Positions 1 to 7,288 of a stretch of DNA of 10,187 bases are shown piece after piece. This DNA is from Alphaproteobacteria bacterium (GTDB lineage: Bacteria > Pseudomonadota > Alphaproteobacteria > Thalassobaculales > Thalassobaculaceae): contig JAPKDN010000066.1 in assembly GCA_028822575.1 (NCBI GenBank), positions 1 to 10,187 on the forward strand, given 5' to 3'. The stretch's first letter is position 1; each line of letters begins with the position of its first letter. The position numbers were made by a program, and so were the translations under genes. A model generated the notes under the pieces. The model searched no databases. It was not told the origin of the DNA and was given only the letters and a program-made list of their open reading frames with translations.

Positions 1-377
1 GATTTGGGCAATCGCGTGCCCAGGAATTCTTAAACGGCGCGTTGAAGCAAAAGCGATTCAAGCTAGCGTAACGCGGCGGAGCTATACACGGTGTCGAAGA
101 CGTTATCGGTGCTGTTGCAATCAAGGCGCTTCTGGCCTCGCATCAACGCTTCGACTTCGTGCCTGGTTCGTATTTCCAGATGGAGGATCAGCTGGGCCTC
201 ATATATTATTTCGCATGCGATCGAGGTAACTGCTACGGATTCTCACAGTGTGGTCGGCTTTATGAGCTGCACGGCTGTTCCGTCGATGACGTTCATTACG
301 TGTCAAGCTCTATTCAAGGCACGACCGAAGCCCGCAAACTTTAAGCTAAGATTAACGCGCGCCAAGGACCTGGCGAC
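1..377. other. Region without a convincing gene, weak open frames only
   Basis: About 52% GC by hand count over 1-360, against roughly 60% in the neighbouring genes. On the plus strand one frame is open from the left edge to a TAA at 69-71 (22 residues ending RFKLA). It could be the tail of a gene outside the window. The same frame then stays open from 72 to a TAA at 342-344 (90 codons). That second stretch has no ATG before 180, and its GTG at 159 has no Shine-Dalgarno sequence. A second plus frame starting with GTG at 91 is also open for 100 codons, and part of the opposite strand is open too, so openness alone is weak evidence. The 72-344 reading is cysteine-rich between about 216 and 285, which may be chance. 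I recognise no product. It could be a decayed gene or spacer downstream of purD. Confidence 0.4.
360..375 (-). terminator. Weak hairpin just after the purD stop
   Basis: CGCCA (360-364) and TGGCG (371-375) are complementary arms around a 6 nt loop, ending 2 bp beyond the purD stop codon on the minus strand. The stem is only 5 bp and no clear T-run follows on the minus strand, so it is a poor intrinsic terminator. Its position is the only argument for a role. Confidence 0.2.
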
Positions 378-1658
378 TCACCCGGATCTTTGAATCGCTC
401 GCCACCCGATATCGCGCCGGCAAAACCCATCGGGCCAGTCGATCCGGTCGACGGCGGTGTAGGCGCTGTCTCGCGCGGCTTTGATACTGCTCCCGAGGGC
501 TGTCACGCTAAGTACACGACCGCCATTCGCTGTCAGTTGGCCGCTGGCGTCGTGGGTGGTTCCGGCGTGGAAAACCGTGATGACTGCATCCTCTTCCGCC
601 GCATCCAACCCGTTGATGGGCGACCCTTTGCCATAGGGGCCTGGATAGCCGTTTGTCGCCATGACCACGCAGATCGCTGCGCCATCGTCCCACCTCAAGT
701 CAAAATTCGAGAGCTGTCCGTCATGGCAGGCGATCAGCGCCGGCAGTAAATCACTTTTCAAACGCGCCATCAGGACCTCGCATTCGGGATCGCCGAAGCG
801 GACGTTATGTTCGATCAGCTTTGGTCCCTCAGCGGTGATCATCAGGCCGGCGAATAACACGCCTTTGAAGGGATGACCTTCCTCCGCCATGCCTTCCACG
901 GTTGGCTTGATGATCTCGGCCATCACGCGATCCTCCATCGCCTGGTTGATCACGGGTGCGGGCGAATAGGCGCCCATACCCCCGGTATTGGGGCCCGTGT
1001 CACCATCACCAACTTGTTTATGATCCTGCGCCGCCGCGAGAGGGAGCACGTGTGTGCCGTCGACAAGGACGAAGAAACTGGCTTCCTCACCTTCCAGGAA
1101 CTCCTCGATCACTACTTCGCTTCCAGCGGCGCCGAACGCGTTGTCACGCAAGGCCGCGACCAGCGCCGTTTCGGCATCCGCGACGCTCATGGCGACGGTA
1201 ACGCCCTTGCCGGCGGCCAGACCGTCGGCCTTGACGACGATTGGCGCGCCTTTTGCCCGTACATAGGCCAGCGCTGGTTCCAATGCGGTGAAGCGTTCGA
1301 AGGTGGCTGTTGGAATAGCGTGGCGTTCGCATAATTCCTTGGTGAAACTCTTGGAACCTTCTAGCGCGGCAGCAGCGGCATTGGGGCCGAACGACTTGAT
1401 CCCGGCCGCGTCGAGACGATCCACCAAGCCCGCGACCAAGGGGGCCTCGGGGCCAACCACCACGAAATCGATGGCGTTCGAACGGGCGAAGTCGATTATC
1501 CCATCAAGATCCATCGCGGCGATTGGCACACAGGTCGCGTCTTGGGCGATCCCCGCATTGCCTGGTGCACAGTAAAGCGCATCGCAAAGCGGTGAGCCGG
1601 CGATCGTCCAACACAGCGCATGCTCGCGCGCGCCAGAGCCAATGACGAGTATTTTCAT
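378..1658 (-). CDS. purD: Phosphoribosylamine-glycine ligase (GAR synthetase)
   Basis: This cytosolic ATP-grasp enzyme joins glycine to 5-phosphoribosylamine to give glycinamide ribonucleotide, the second step of de novo purine synthesis. The 426-residue protein has the usual bacterial PurD length. It opens with the typical MKILVIGSGAREHAL motif. Other family landmarks are VVGPEAPLVAG (67-77), SKSFTKE (102-108), the ATP-grasp strand VVKADGLAAGKGV (141-153), EEFLEGEEAS (185-194), DHKQVGDGDTGPNTGGMGAY (212-231) and HNVRFGDPE (284-292), which carries metal and nucleotide ligands. I chose the ATG at 1658 because it starts exactly at the conserved N-terminus and has a strong GAGGAG 9 nt upstream. 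The frame continues 26 codons further to an ATG at 1736, but that extension would run into xseA and does not match the family. The gene stands alone on its strand, divergent from xseA. No truncation or missing key motif is visible. Confidence 0.97.
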   Translation of the reverse strand: MKILVIGSGAREHALCWTIAGSPLCDALYCAPGNAGIAQDATCVPIAAMDLDGIIDFARSNAIDFVVVGPEAPLVAGLVDRLDAAGIKSFGPNAAAAALEGSKSFTKELCERHAIPTATFERFTALEPALAYVRAKGAPIVVKADGLAAGKGVTVAMSVADAETALVAALRDNAFGAAGSEVVIEEFLEGEEASFFVLVDGTHVLPLAAAQDHKQVGDGDTGPNTGGMGAYSPAPVINQAMEDRVMAEIIKPTVEGMAEEGHPFKGVLFAGLMITAEGPKLIEHNVRFGDPECEVLMARLKSDLLPALIACHDGQLSNFDLRWDDGAAICVVMATNGYPGPYGKGSPINGLDAAEEDAVITVFHAGTTHDASGQLTANGGRVLSVTALGSSIKAARDSAYTAVDRIDWPDGFCRRDIGWRAIQRSG

Positions 1659-1667
1659 CCTGGGTCG

Positions 1668-1673
1668 CTCCTC
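1668..1673 (-). promoter_or_regulatory. Ribosome binding site of purD
   Basis: GAGGAG on the minus strand lies 9 nt before the ATG at 1658. It decides this start over the longer in-frame ATG at 1736. Confidence 0.75.
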
Positions 1674-1716
1674 GAACTTCCGATTTTCCGCCTTGTAGCA
1701 TAGATTGTCCCCATGC

Positions 1717-1720
1717 AGGA
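1717..1720 (+). promoter_or_regulatory. Ribosome binding site that sets the xseA start
   Basis: AGGA lies 7 nt before the ATG at 1728. The alternative in-frame ATG at 1713 has no purine-rich sequence at a suitable distance, so the shorter start is preferred. Confidence 0.6.
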
Positions 1721-1727
1721 CAGACCC

Positions 1728-3260
1728 ATGGAACACTTTGACAATTTACCGGAACTCTCGGTTAGTGAGTTGTCGAATAAGGTCAAGCGCACCGTCGAAA
1801 CGTCATTCGACCGGGTGCGGGTGCGCGGCGAGGTCTCGCGTCCCAGTTTTGCTGCTTCTGGCCACATATATCTGACTTTGAAGGATGACAAGGCGGTTTT
1901 GGACGGCGTGGTCTGGCGCGGTAACGCCCAGCGCCTTGCGATGCGTCCCGAAGAAGGCATGGAGGTGATCTGCACCGGCAAGATCACGACCTATCCTGGA
2001 CGGTCCAAATACCAGATCGTGATCGAGCAGATGGAGTTGGCGGGTGAAGGCGCGTTGCTCAAGCTGTTGGAGGATCGGCGCAAAAAACTCGCTGGCGAGG
2101 GTTTGTTTGACGAGGGCCGCAAGCGCCGGCTACCTTTTCTGCCGACCGTCATCGGGGTTGTCACATCACCCACCGGGGCTGTGATCCGCGATATCCTGCA
2201 TCGCCTGACCGACCGGTTTCCGGTTCACGTCCTGGTCGCGCCGGTTCTCGTTCAAGGCGACAACGCCGCGAAACAGATCGCGGCGGCGATAGAGGGCTTT
2301 AACGCGTTGCTGGAAAGTGGTTCGGTGCCGCATCCGGATCTGCTGATCGTGGCTCGAGGCGGCGGCAGTCTTGAAGATCTTTGGGCCTTCAACGAGGAAG
2401 TGGTAGTCCGGGCGGCGGCGGCCAGTGAGATCCCCTTGATCTCCGCGGTTGGCCACGAGACCGACACCACATTGATCGATTTCGCGTCGGATTATCGGGC
2501 GCCGACACCGACGGCGGCGGCGGAAATCGCCGTGCCAGTTCGCGCTGAGCTTTTGGCTCAAGTAACGGACGACCAGGGCCGGCTGTTCAACGCGATCTCA
2601 CGTCTGATGGGGGAGGTGGGAACGCGGCTTCAGGGAATGGCGCGGGGACTTGGAGATCCTCGGTCGCTGATAGAGACCCGGGCACAAAGCGTGGATTATC
2701 TGGAGCAGCACCTTAGCGCTGGAATGCGGCACGGGCTCGACCAGCGGTCAATGGCCGTGGCCCGCTTGGCCGATAAGATAACGCGTCCAGAAACCCAGCT
2801 CGCGCGGATAGCGGGCGACTTGGGTGTGGTGGGTCAGAAACTCGAAGCGGTCGGAGAGCGTGTCCAAGATACCTGCCGCTCGGCCCTCGATCGCACGGCC
2901 GCGAGATTACGCCGGGAACCGATCTCCCGTGCGGCGCGGCAAGCAGGCATGGATTTCGACCGGGGTAGCGCGCGACTGGAAGCGGTGCTCGATCGCCGGA
3001 TCGTGGACCTAACCGCCCGAATTAGTGGTCTGGATCGTCTGCTGGAGGCCAGTTCCTTTGAGCGGACTCTTGACCGCGGTTTCGCACTGATCAGGGATGA
3101 TGTTGGCGTCCCCGTCATGGCGGTTTCGGAAACCAAATCTGGTCAGGCCGTCACATTGCATTTCAAGGATGGCGCCGTTGACGCGGTTGTGGGCATGCGA
3201 CCAAAACGCGCAAGGGTGAGCGCGGACGTGCCGCCAACCGCTCAGGAAACGTTGTTTTGA
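1728..3260 (+). CDS. xseA: Exodeoxyribonuclease VII large subunit
   Basis: With several small XseB subunits, XseA forms exonuclease VII, a cytoplasmic nuclease that cuts single-stranded DNA from both ends into short oligonucleotides. The 510-residue protein has the family order. An N-terminal OB-fold lies at about 8-105 (NLPELSVSELS, then RVRGEVSR and HIYLTLKD). The catalytic core carries GVVTSPTGAVIRDI (143-156), VARGGGSLEDLWAFNEE (208-224), SAVGHETDTTLIDF (239-252) and APTPTAAAE (258-266). A long charged helical stretch at about 275-445 fits the known coiled-coil arms. LDRGFALIRD (448-457) and a basic tail end the protein. It is somewhat longer than E. coli XseA because of the helical part and tail. 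The start at 1728 is chosen over the ATG at 1713 on ribosome-binding-site spacing; the difference is five residues. xseB is not in the window. The stop overlaps the next gene by 4 bp. Confidence 0.97.
   Translation: MEHFDNLPELSVSELSNKVKRTVETSFDRVRVRGEVSRPSFAASGHIYLTLKDDKAVLDGVVWRGNAQRLAMRPEEGMEVICTGKITTYPGRSKYQIVIEQMELAGEGALLKLLEDRRKKLAGEGLFDEGRKRRLPFLPTVIGVVTSPTGAVIRDILHRLTDRFPVHVLVAPVLVQGDNAAKQIAAAIEGFNALLESGSVPHPDLLIVARGGGSLEDLWAFNEEVVVRAAAASEIPLISAVGHETDTTLIDFASDYRAPTPTAAAEIAVPVRAELLAQVTDDQGRLFNAISRLMGEVGTRLQGMARGLGDPRSLIETRAQSVDYLEQHLSAGMRHGLDQRSMAVARLADKITRPETQLARIAGDLGVVGQKLEAVGERVQDTCRSALDRTAARLRREPISRAARQAGMDFDRGSARLEAVLDRRIVDLTARISGLDRLLEASSFERTLDRGFALIRDDVGVPVMAVSETKSGQAVTLHFKDGAVDAVVGMRPKRARVSADVPPTAQETLF
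3244..3248 (+). promoter_or_regulatory. Ribosome binding site for the TTG start of the M23 gene
   Basis: AGGAA inside the end of xseA lies 8 nt before the TTG at 3257. It supports this rare start and fits coupling through the TTGA overlap with the xseA stop. Confidence 0.55.
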
Positions 3261-4111
3261 GTGTCGTCTTATCTGCTCTCACCAACCCTTCCCGCCACTT
3301 TCCTTGCTTATTGATACTGGCATTGGCATTGGTGATGACGGCCGGCGCGCATGCCCGATCGGAGACCATTCTCGATGGAAAATTCATCCAGGGCGGCCTG
3401 GTGATCGGCTCAACCACGCTGGGAGCCACGGTAACCCTTAATGGTCGTGCCGTGCGGGTCGCGCCGGATGGTGGCTTTGTGTTCGGCTTCAGCCGGGATG
3501 CCGCCTCGTCGGCCACGCTGAAGATCACAACTCCTGGCGGCGTGGTCGATCGCCACGTGTTGAAGATAAAGGCGCGCACCTATGACATCCAAAGGATCGA
3601 TGGGTTACCGCGCAAGATGGTGTCGCCTCCCGCCAAAGCTCTCGCTCGGATACGCCGCGAGGGGGCTGCGATCAAGGCGGCCCGGATGCGGGATACACCG
3701 GTCCCGTATTTTCAATCTGGGTTTATCTGGCCGGCAAAGGGCCGAATTTCTGGGGTTTATGGCTCCCAGCGTGTCTTCAATGGAAAACCCAAGAGACCAC
3801 ATTACGGGATCGATATCGCCGGGCCAATTGGGACGCCCGTGGTCGCGCCGGCCGATGGGGTCGTACGTCTGGCAGAGCCGGATCTGTATTATTCAGGGGG
3901 CACGATCATCCTTGATCATGGCCAAGGTCTGAGTTCGGCTTTCCTGCATATGGAGACCGTCGCCGTCAAACCGGACGATATGATCAGACAGGGCGATCCG
4001 CTCGGAACCATCGGCGCCACCGGGCGAGCGACGGGGCCGCATTTGGATTGGCGGATCAATTGGTTCGAAAGACGTCTTGACGCCGGCCTTTTGGTTCCGC
4101 CGATGCGATGA
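3257..4111 (+). CDS. Secreted M23-family (LytM-type) peptidase
   Basis: Predicted cell-wall endopeptidase or peptidoglycan-binding LytM protein of the periplasm. The 284 residues begin with a signal peptide: basic residues at about 13-14, a hydrophobic run from about 16 to 30, and a likely cut after AHA (31-33). A beta-rich N-terminal domain follows (about 38-108). The M23 domain spans about 155-272: HYGID (His182, Asp186) gives two zinc ligands, FLH (His231) a catalytic histidine, and GPHLDW (His262) the final motif. The usual HxH is HxD here, with Asp264 in place of the third zinc-ligand histidine. I believe some proteobacterial M23 proteins share this, so activity may be retained with Asp as ligand, but that is from memory. 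The start is TTG, backed by AGGAA 8 nt upstream and by the signal peptide; later starts would remove it. The gene overlaps xseA by 4 bp (TTGA), so the two are probably co-translated, though no functional link is obvious. Confidence 0.9.
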   Translation: MSVVLSALTNPSRHFPCLLILALALVMTAGAHARSETILDGKFIQGGLVIGSTTLGATVTLNGRAVRVAPDGGFVFGFSRDAASSATLKITTPGGVVDRHVLKIKARTYDIQRIDGLPRKMVSPPAKALARIRREGAAIKAARMRDTPVPYFQSGFIWPAKGRISGVYGSQRVFNGKPKRPHYGIDIAGPIGTPVVAPADGVVRLAEPDLYYSGGTIILDHGQGLSSAFLHMETVAVKPDDMIRQGDPLGTIGATGRATGPHLDWRINWFERRLDAGLLVPPMR

Positions 4112-4126
4112 ACCGCCAGCTCAATG

Positions 4127-5041
4127 TCACTTCCCCCAGCGTCGGTGTAGCCAGAGCCACTGCCCGGGAGTGTCGCGGATCCAACCTTCCAGCCAGGTGT
4201 TGATCTCGGTCATAATAGTAAGCGTGTCCGCTTCCCTGTCGCCGCTATTGGGCAACGTGATCGGTGGCCAGAAGGTTACCCGGAATCGGGCACCACCAAG
4301 CCGTTCTATGCGGACTGGAACTACCGGACAGCGGTATTTCAGGGCGAATACTGCAATCGCAGGCGCGGTTTTCGCTGGTCTGCTGAAGAAGGGAACATCG
4401 ATCCCCTCGTTCAATTTTTGGTCTACCAGCATTGCTATATGACCCCGGTTGCGCATTATTCGGGCTAATCGCATGGCCCCGCTAGGGCCCTTTGGGATCA
4501 GTTCGTCCTCGTGCCGGCCGGCTGATTGCCGCAGGATCTTGTCCGCCAGCGGGGCGTTCATTGCCCGGTAGATATTGTGTAACTTGACGCCGTTCGGCTC
4601 CGCCATCCGAGGCAATAATTCCCAGTTCGCCAAATGGCCAGAGAAGAAAATGCCGGCTTGATCGTCATCTCGCAAGGCATGGATATGCTCGCGACCGATG
4701 ACCTCAACTCTTGTGTTGTCTCCGCTGAGATCGAGATGGCGCATATGTGGAAATTCGCCGGCAACCCGGCCTAGATTGTCCCACATCTCGCGCACCGTAG
4801 CCTCGACGCGGGAGTTATCCCATTCTGGAAAGCTGTCCCTAAGATTGCGCCGTGCCCGGTTGCTGACGGGTAGTCTTGGTCCAATAGTCCGCGCGATTGC
4901 GCCGCCCAGATTGGAGGCGGCATCGATGGTCAAGATCTCCATCAGCCGGATCCCGAGCCAGGTCGCCACGCCGGATAATGGCCAGGTGATAAACCGCTTA
5001 TGCCAGGGCGAGGGTGTAAGACGTGCGTCAACCCGAACCAT
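4127..5041 (-). CDS. lpxL: Lipid A lauroyl acyltransferase, LpxL/HtrB family
   Basis: Inner-membrane acyltransferase of lipid A maturation. It transfers a fatty acid from acyl carrier protein to the hydroxyl of a primary acyl chain, usually after Kdo has been added. The 304-residue protein matches the family length of about 300. It shows a hydrophobic N-terminal segment (about 18-36), the catalytic H-x4-E motif (His136, Glu141 in SGHLANWE), a conserved LVDQK (205-209) followed by FF (218-219), VVPVRIER (240-247), and the C-terminal WLWLHRRW (295-302). The ATG at 5041 has AGGGGG 7 nt upstream and overlaps the end of lpxK by 14 bp, so translation is probably coupled. It is the last gene of the lipid A cluster. 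Chain length and position (LpxL or LpxM type) cannot be told from the sequence, so the symbol is given at family level. It ends only 15 bp from the stop of the convergent M23 gene. Confidence 0.92.
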   Translation of the reverse strand: MVRVDARLTPSPWHKRFITWPLSGVATWLGIRLMEILTIDAASNLGGAIARTIGPRLPVSNRARRNLRDSFPEWDNSRVEATVREMWDNLGRVAGEFPHMRHLDLSGDNTRVEVIGREHIHALRDDDQAGIFFSGHLANWELLPRMAEPNGVKLHNIYRAMNAPLADKILRQSAGRHEDELIPKGPSGAMRLARIMRNRGHIAMLVDQKLNEGIDVPFFSRPAKTAPAIAVFALKYRCPVVPVRIERLGGARFRVTFWPPITLPNSGDREADTLTIMTEINTWLEGWIRDTPGQWLWLHRRWGK

Positions 5042-6008
5042 TATAGAGCCCCCTGTTCAGAAGCGCCGCAAGCGCCGACTCGTCTTGCCAGGCCAGAGTA
5101 ATATCCAGACGTTGGACCCGCGCTTGGACGGGTTTGGGCAATCGCACATGGTCTTTGGCGGTTGTGACCGGGATGGCGGCATCAGCTTCTGCGCGTCCGA
5201 GAATGGCGTTTATTTCGGCCGTCGTGAAGACATGGTGATCCGGAAACGGTTCAAAGCCGATGACGGAAAGATGAAGTTCCTCAAGGGTTTCACGGAACTT
5301 CGTCGGGCGTCCAATGCCAGCGAAACCCAAGACCTTGGTGCTCGGGGGCAGGTGGTGATTCTCGCGGGGAACGATCTTGGCGCGCAGGAGCGGGTGGGCC
5401 GGTGGTAAAGAGGGCGCGAGGTTGGTTCGATCCTCGCCGATCATGATCAGTCCGTCCGCCCGCGCCAGACCCGTCTCAATCGGCTCGCGCAGCGGGCCAG
5501 CCGGATGTACTCGCTTGTTTCCAAATCCAAACGCGCCATCGATCACCACGAGGGAAAGGGTTTTTTTCAGGTCAAAGTTCTGAAACCCATCATCCATGAT
5601 GATCAACCCAGCACCATCGGCCCGCGCGGCGGTAGCACCCTTGGCTCGGTGACGGGCAACCCAAGTCGAGGCGGTTTCGGCCAGTAGAAGGGCTTCGTCG
5701 CCGACGTCGCGCGCGCTGTGAATGCTGGGTTGGACTTTGGCTGGCCCGCGAATTGTCCCGCCATGGCCTCTGCTCAGAAAGGTGACTTCGGTTCCATCGC
5801 CTATTAGTCGACTGGCGATGGAGAGCGCCACGGGTGTTTTACCAGCGCCGCCGGCCACCAGATTGCCCACGCAGATAACTGGAATATCGAGCTCATGTGG
5901 CCGGGACGTGGACCGACGGATCGCCGCACCGGCTCGGTAGGCCAAACTGAATGGTTGGAGCAGGCGCGGGAGTATCCCGTCTTCTACCCAGTAACCGGGC
6001 GCCTTCAC
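5028..6008 (-). CDS. lpxK: Tetraacyldisaccharide 4'-kinase
   Basis: LpxK phosphorylates the 4' position of the tetraacyldisaccharide 1-phosphate precursor, making lipid IVA at the cytoplasmic face of the inner membrane. The 326 residues match the family. Seen in order: an N-terminal amphipathic or hydrophobic stretch (about 12-30), VICVGNLVAGGAGKTP (44-59) with the Walker A P-loop, SRGHGG (79-84), GDEALLLA (103-110), the Walker B-like IMDDGFQ (137-143), HPAGPLREP (168-176), FAGIGRP (229-235), FPDHH (255-259) and TTAKDHVRL (282-290). The start codon is GTG at 6008, and GTGA overlaps the waaA stop by 4 bp. The upstream ribosome binding site is weak, so coupling to waaA is likely. No key residue appears missing. 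Its product is the acceptor of the neighbouring WaaA. Confidence 0.96.
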   Translation of the reverse strand: MKAPGYWVEDGILPRLLQPFSLAYRAGAAIRRSTSRPHELDIPVICVGNLVAGGAGKTPVALSIASRLIGDGTEVTFLSRGHGGTIRGPAKVQPSIHSARDVGDEALLLAETASTWVARHRAKGATAARADGAGLIIMDDGFQNFDLKKTLSLVVIDGAFGFGNKRVHPAGPLREPIETGLARADGLIMIGEDRTNLAPSLPPAHPLLRAKIVPRENHHLPPSTKVLGFAGIGRPTKFRETLEELHLSVIGFEPFPDHHVFTTAEINAILGRAEADAAIPVTTAKDHVRLPKPVQARVQRLDITLAWQDESALAALLNRGLYNGSG

Positions 6009-7288
6009 GACACTGGCCCGATGGATGACCCACGCAGAAACGGCGTGATGTTGTTGTGGATAACCTCCAGGACCTGTTTTCCGCCTTCAACATAGACCCC
6101 AGCGTTCCGCGCGAGCGCCTCACGTCGCGAGGTGTCCTTCAATAGTTTGTCGATGGTGGAAGCTAAATCTTCGCCTCCTTTGAGACTGATCACCGCGTCC
6201 CGGGCAAGCATTTCTGAGGCTATTTCCTGATTTTTGGACATCATCGGGCCGATCAGAATCGCGGAGTCGAAATGAGCCGGTTCGACTGGATTGTGCCCGC
6301 CAACTGGTACCAGGGAGCCTGCGATGAACACGATTTTGGCAAGATGAAAAAACAATGCCATCTCGCCGAGTGTATCGGCGATATAGATATCAGTCTCGGG
6401 ATCTATCGACTGGTTCGCCCCGCGACGTGCGACGGACAATCCCCGCGCCCGCGCCATCGTGGCGATTTCGGTGCCTCTACCAGGGTGCCGGGGAGCGATG
6501 ATCGTCAATAATTGCCGATGTTCGTCGCGAAGAGCAAGATGCGCATCGAGCATCGGCACGTCCTCGCCGACATGCGTGCTTGCCGCGAACCAGATTTCGC
6601 GGGTACTTATTTTGCCCGTCAGTTCAGTTGCCTGATCCTTCTCGAAGGGCAAGGCCTTGGCGGCGCGCTTAAGATTTCCAGGCACTTTTATCCGCGTCGC
6701 CCCCAGGGCTTTGAATCGGTCTGCCTGATCGGGGTTCGTGGCGAGGACTAGGTCAACCTTCGAGAACAGGGACTTGGCGGCGCCAGGGGCCTTGCACCAA
6801 CGTGCGAACGAACGCTCGGACATGCGGGCATTCACCAAAACAATTGGGATGCCGCGCCCATGGGTTCGGGTTATCTGCCCCGGCCAGAACTCGGATTCCA
6901 TGATTAACGCCAGATCCGGGCGCCAGTGATCCAGAAAGCGATCCACCCAAATGGGGCGGTCGAGGGGAACGAATTGATGGATGGCGCGCTCCGGCAGCCG
7001 GTCGGCCATCATGTTGGCCGAGGTTACGGTGCCGGTGGTGACAAGAACATGTCTGTCGTTCGTGGTAACCAGCAGACGCTCGATGAGCGCCAGGGCCGCC
7101 ACGCTCTCTCCAACGCTGGCCGCATGCAACCATATCAACTCACCGTCGGGGCGCGGGATGCTAGCGACACCGCGCCTTTCACTCACCCGTTCCCGATCTT
7201 CCTTGCCCCGTTTTACCCGACTTGACAACAACAGCTCGATGGCTGGCGCGCCTAGGGTCATAACCCCTTCATAAAGCGGCAGCATCAT
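6005..7288 (-). CDS. waaA: 3-deoxy-D-manno-octulosonic acid (Kdo) transferase
   Basis: WaaA (KdtA) is a membrane-associated GT30 glycosyltransferase that adds Kdo from CMP-Kdo to lipid IVA. The 427-residue length is typical. A hydrophobic N-terminal anchor is visible at about 4-21. WLHAASVGES (53-62) carries the likely catalytic base Glu61. LVTTGT (82-87), ESEFWPG (131-137), VLVNARMSERS (150-160), APRHPGR (265-271) and GSLVPVGGHNPVEPA (324-338) are family signatures of the two-domain fold. The start is placed at the ATG at 7288, which overlaps the stop of the upstream gene (ATGA) and has GGAA just upstream; the adjacent ATG at 7285 is an alternative. The frame stays open for 221 more codons upstream, but that part overprints the DUF374 gene, is proline- and arginine-rich noise, and would be foreign to the family. 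Whether one or more Kdo units are added cannot be read from the sequence. Confidence 0.96.
   Translation of the reverse strand: MMLPLYEGVMTLGAPAIELLLSSRVKRGKEDRERVSERRGVASIPRPDGELIWLHAASVGESVAALALIERLLVTTNDRHVLVTTGTVTSANMMADRLPERAIHQFVPLDRPIWVDRFLDHWRPDLALIMESEFWPGQITRTHGRGIPIVLVNARMSERSFARWCKAPGAAKSLFSKVDLVLATNPDQADRFKALGATRIKVPGNLKRAAKALPFEKDQATELTGKISTREIWFAASTHVGEDVPMLDAHLALRDEHRQLLTIIAPRHPGRGTEIATMARARGLSVARRGANQSIDPETDIYIADTLGEMALFFHLAKIVFIAGSLVPVGGHNPVEPAHFDSAILIGPMMSKNQEIASEMLARDAVISLKGGEDLASTIDKLLKDTSRREALARNAGVYVEGGKQVLEVIHNNITPFLRGSSIGPVS

Larger units (their letters stand above)
1659..1727. promoter_or_regulatory. Divergent purD-xseA intergenic control region
   Basis: These 69 bp separate the starts of two outward-facing genes, so promoters for both must lie here or overlap the opposite coding ends. 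I see only weak -10-like hexamers: TAGATT for xseA and TATGCT for purD, each about four of six matches, with no good -35 partner. I see no obvious operator palindrome. The assignment as a control region rests on geometry, not on a recognised motif. Confidence 0.45.

Noticed and set aside
873..1334. 153-codon plus-strand open frame
   Set aside because: It lies entirely antisense to purD, whose ATP-grasp motifs are intact.
1659..1736. N-terminal extension of purD to an ATG at 1736
   Set aside because: It would overlap the xseA start, does not match PurD proteins, and the ATG at 1658 has a strong GAGGAG.
4698..5408. 236-codon plus-strand open frame
   Set aside because: It is antisense across the lpxK-lpxL junction, and both of those genes show complete motifs.
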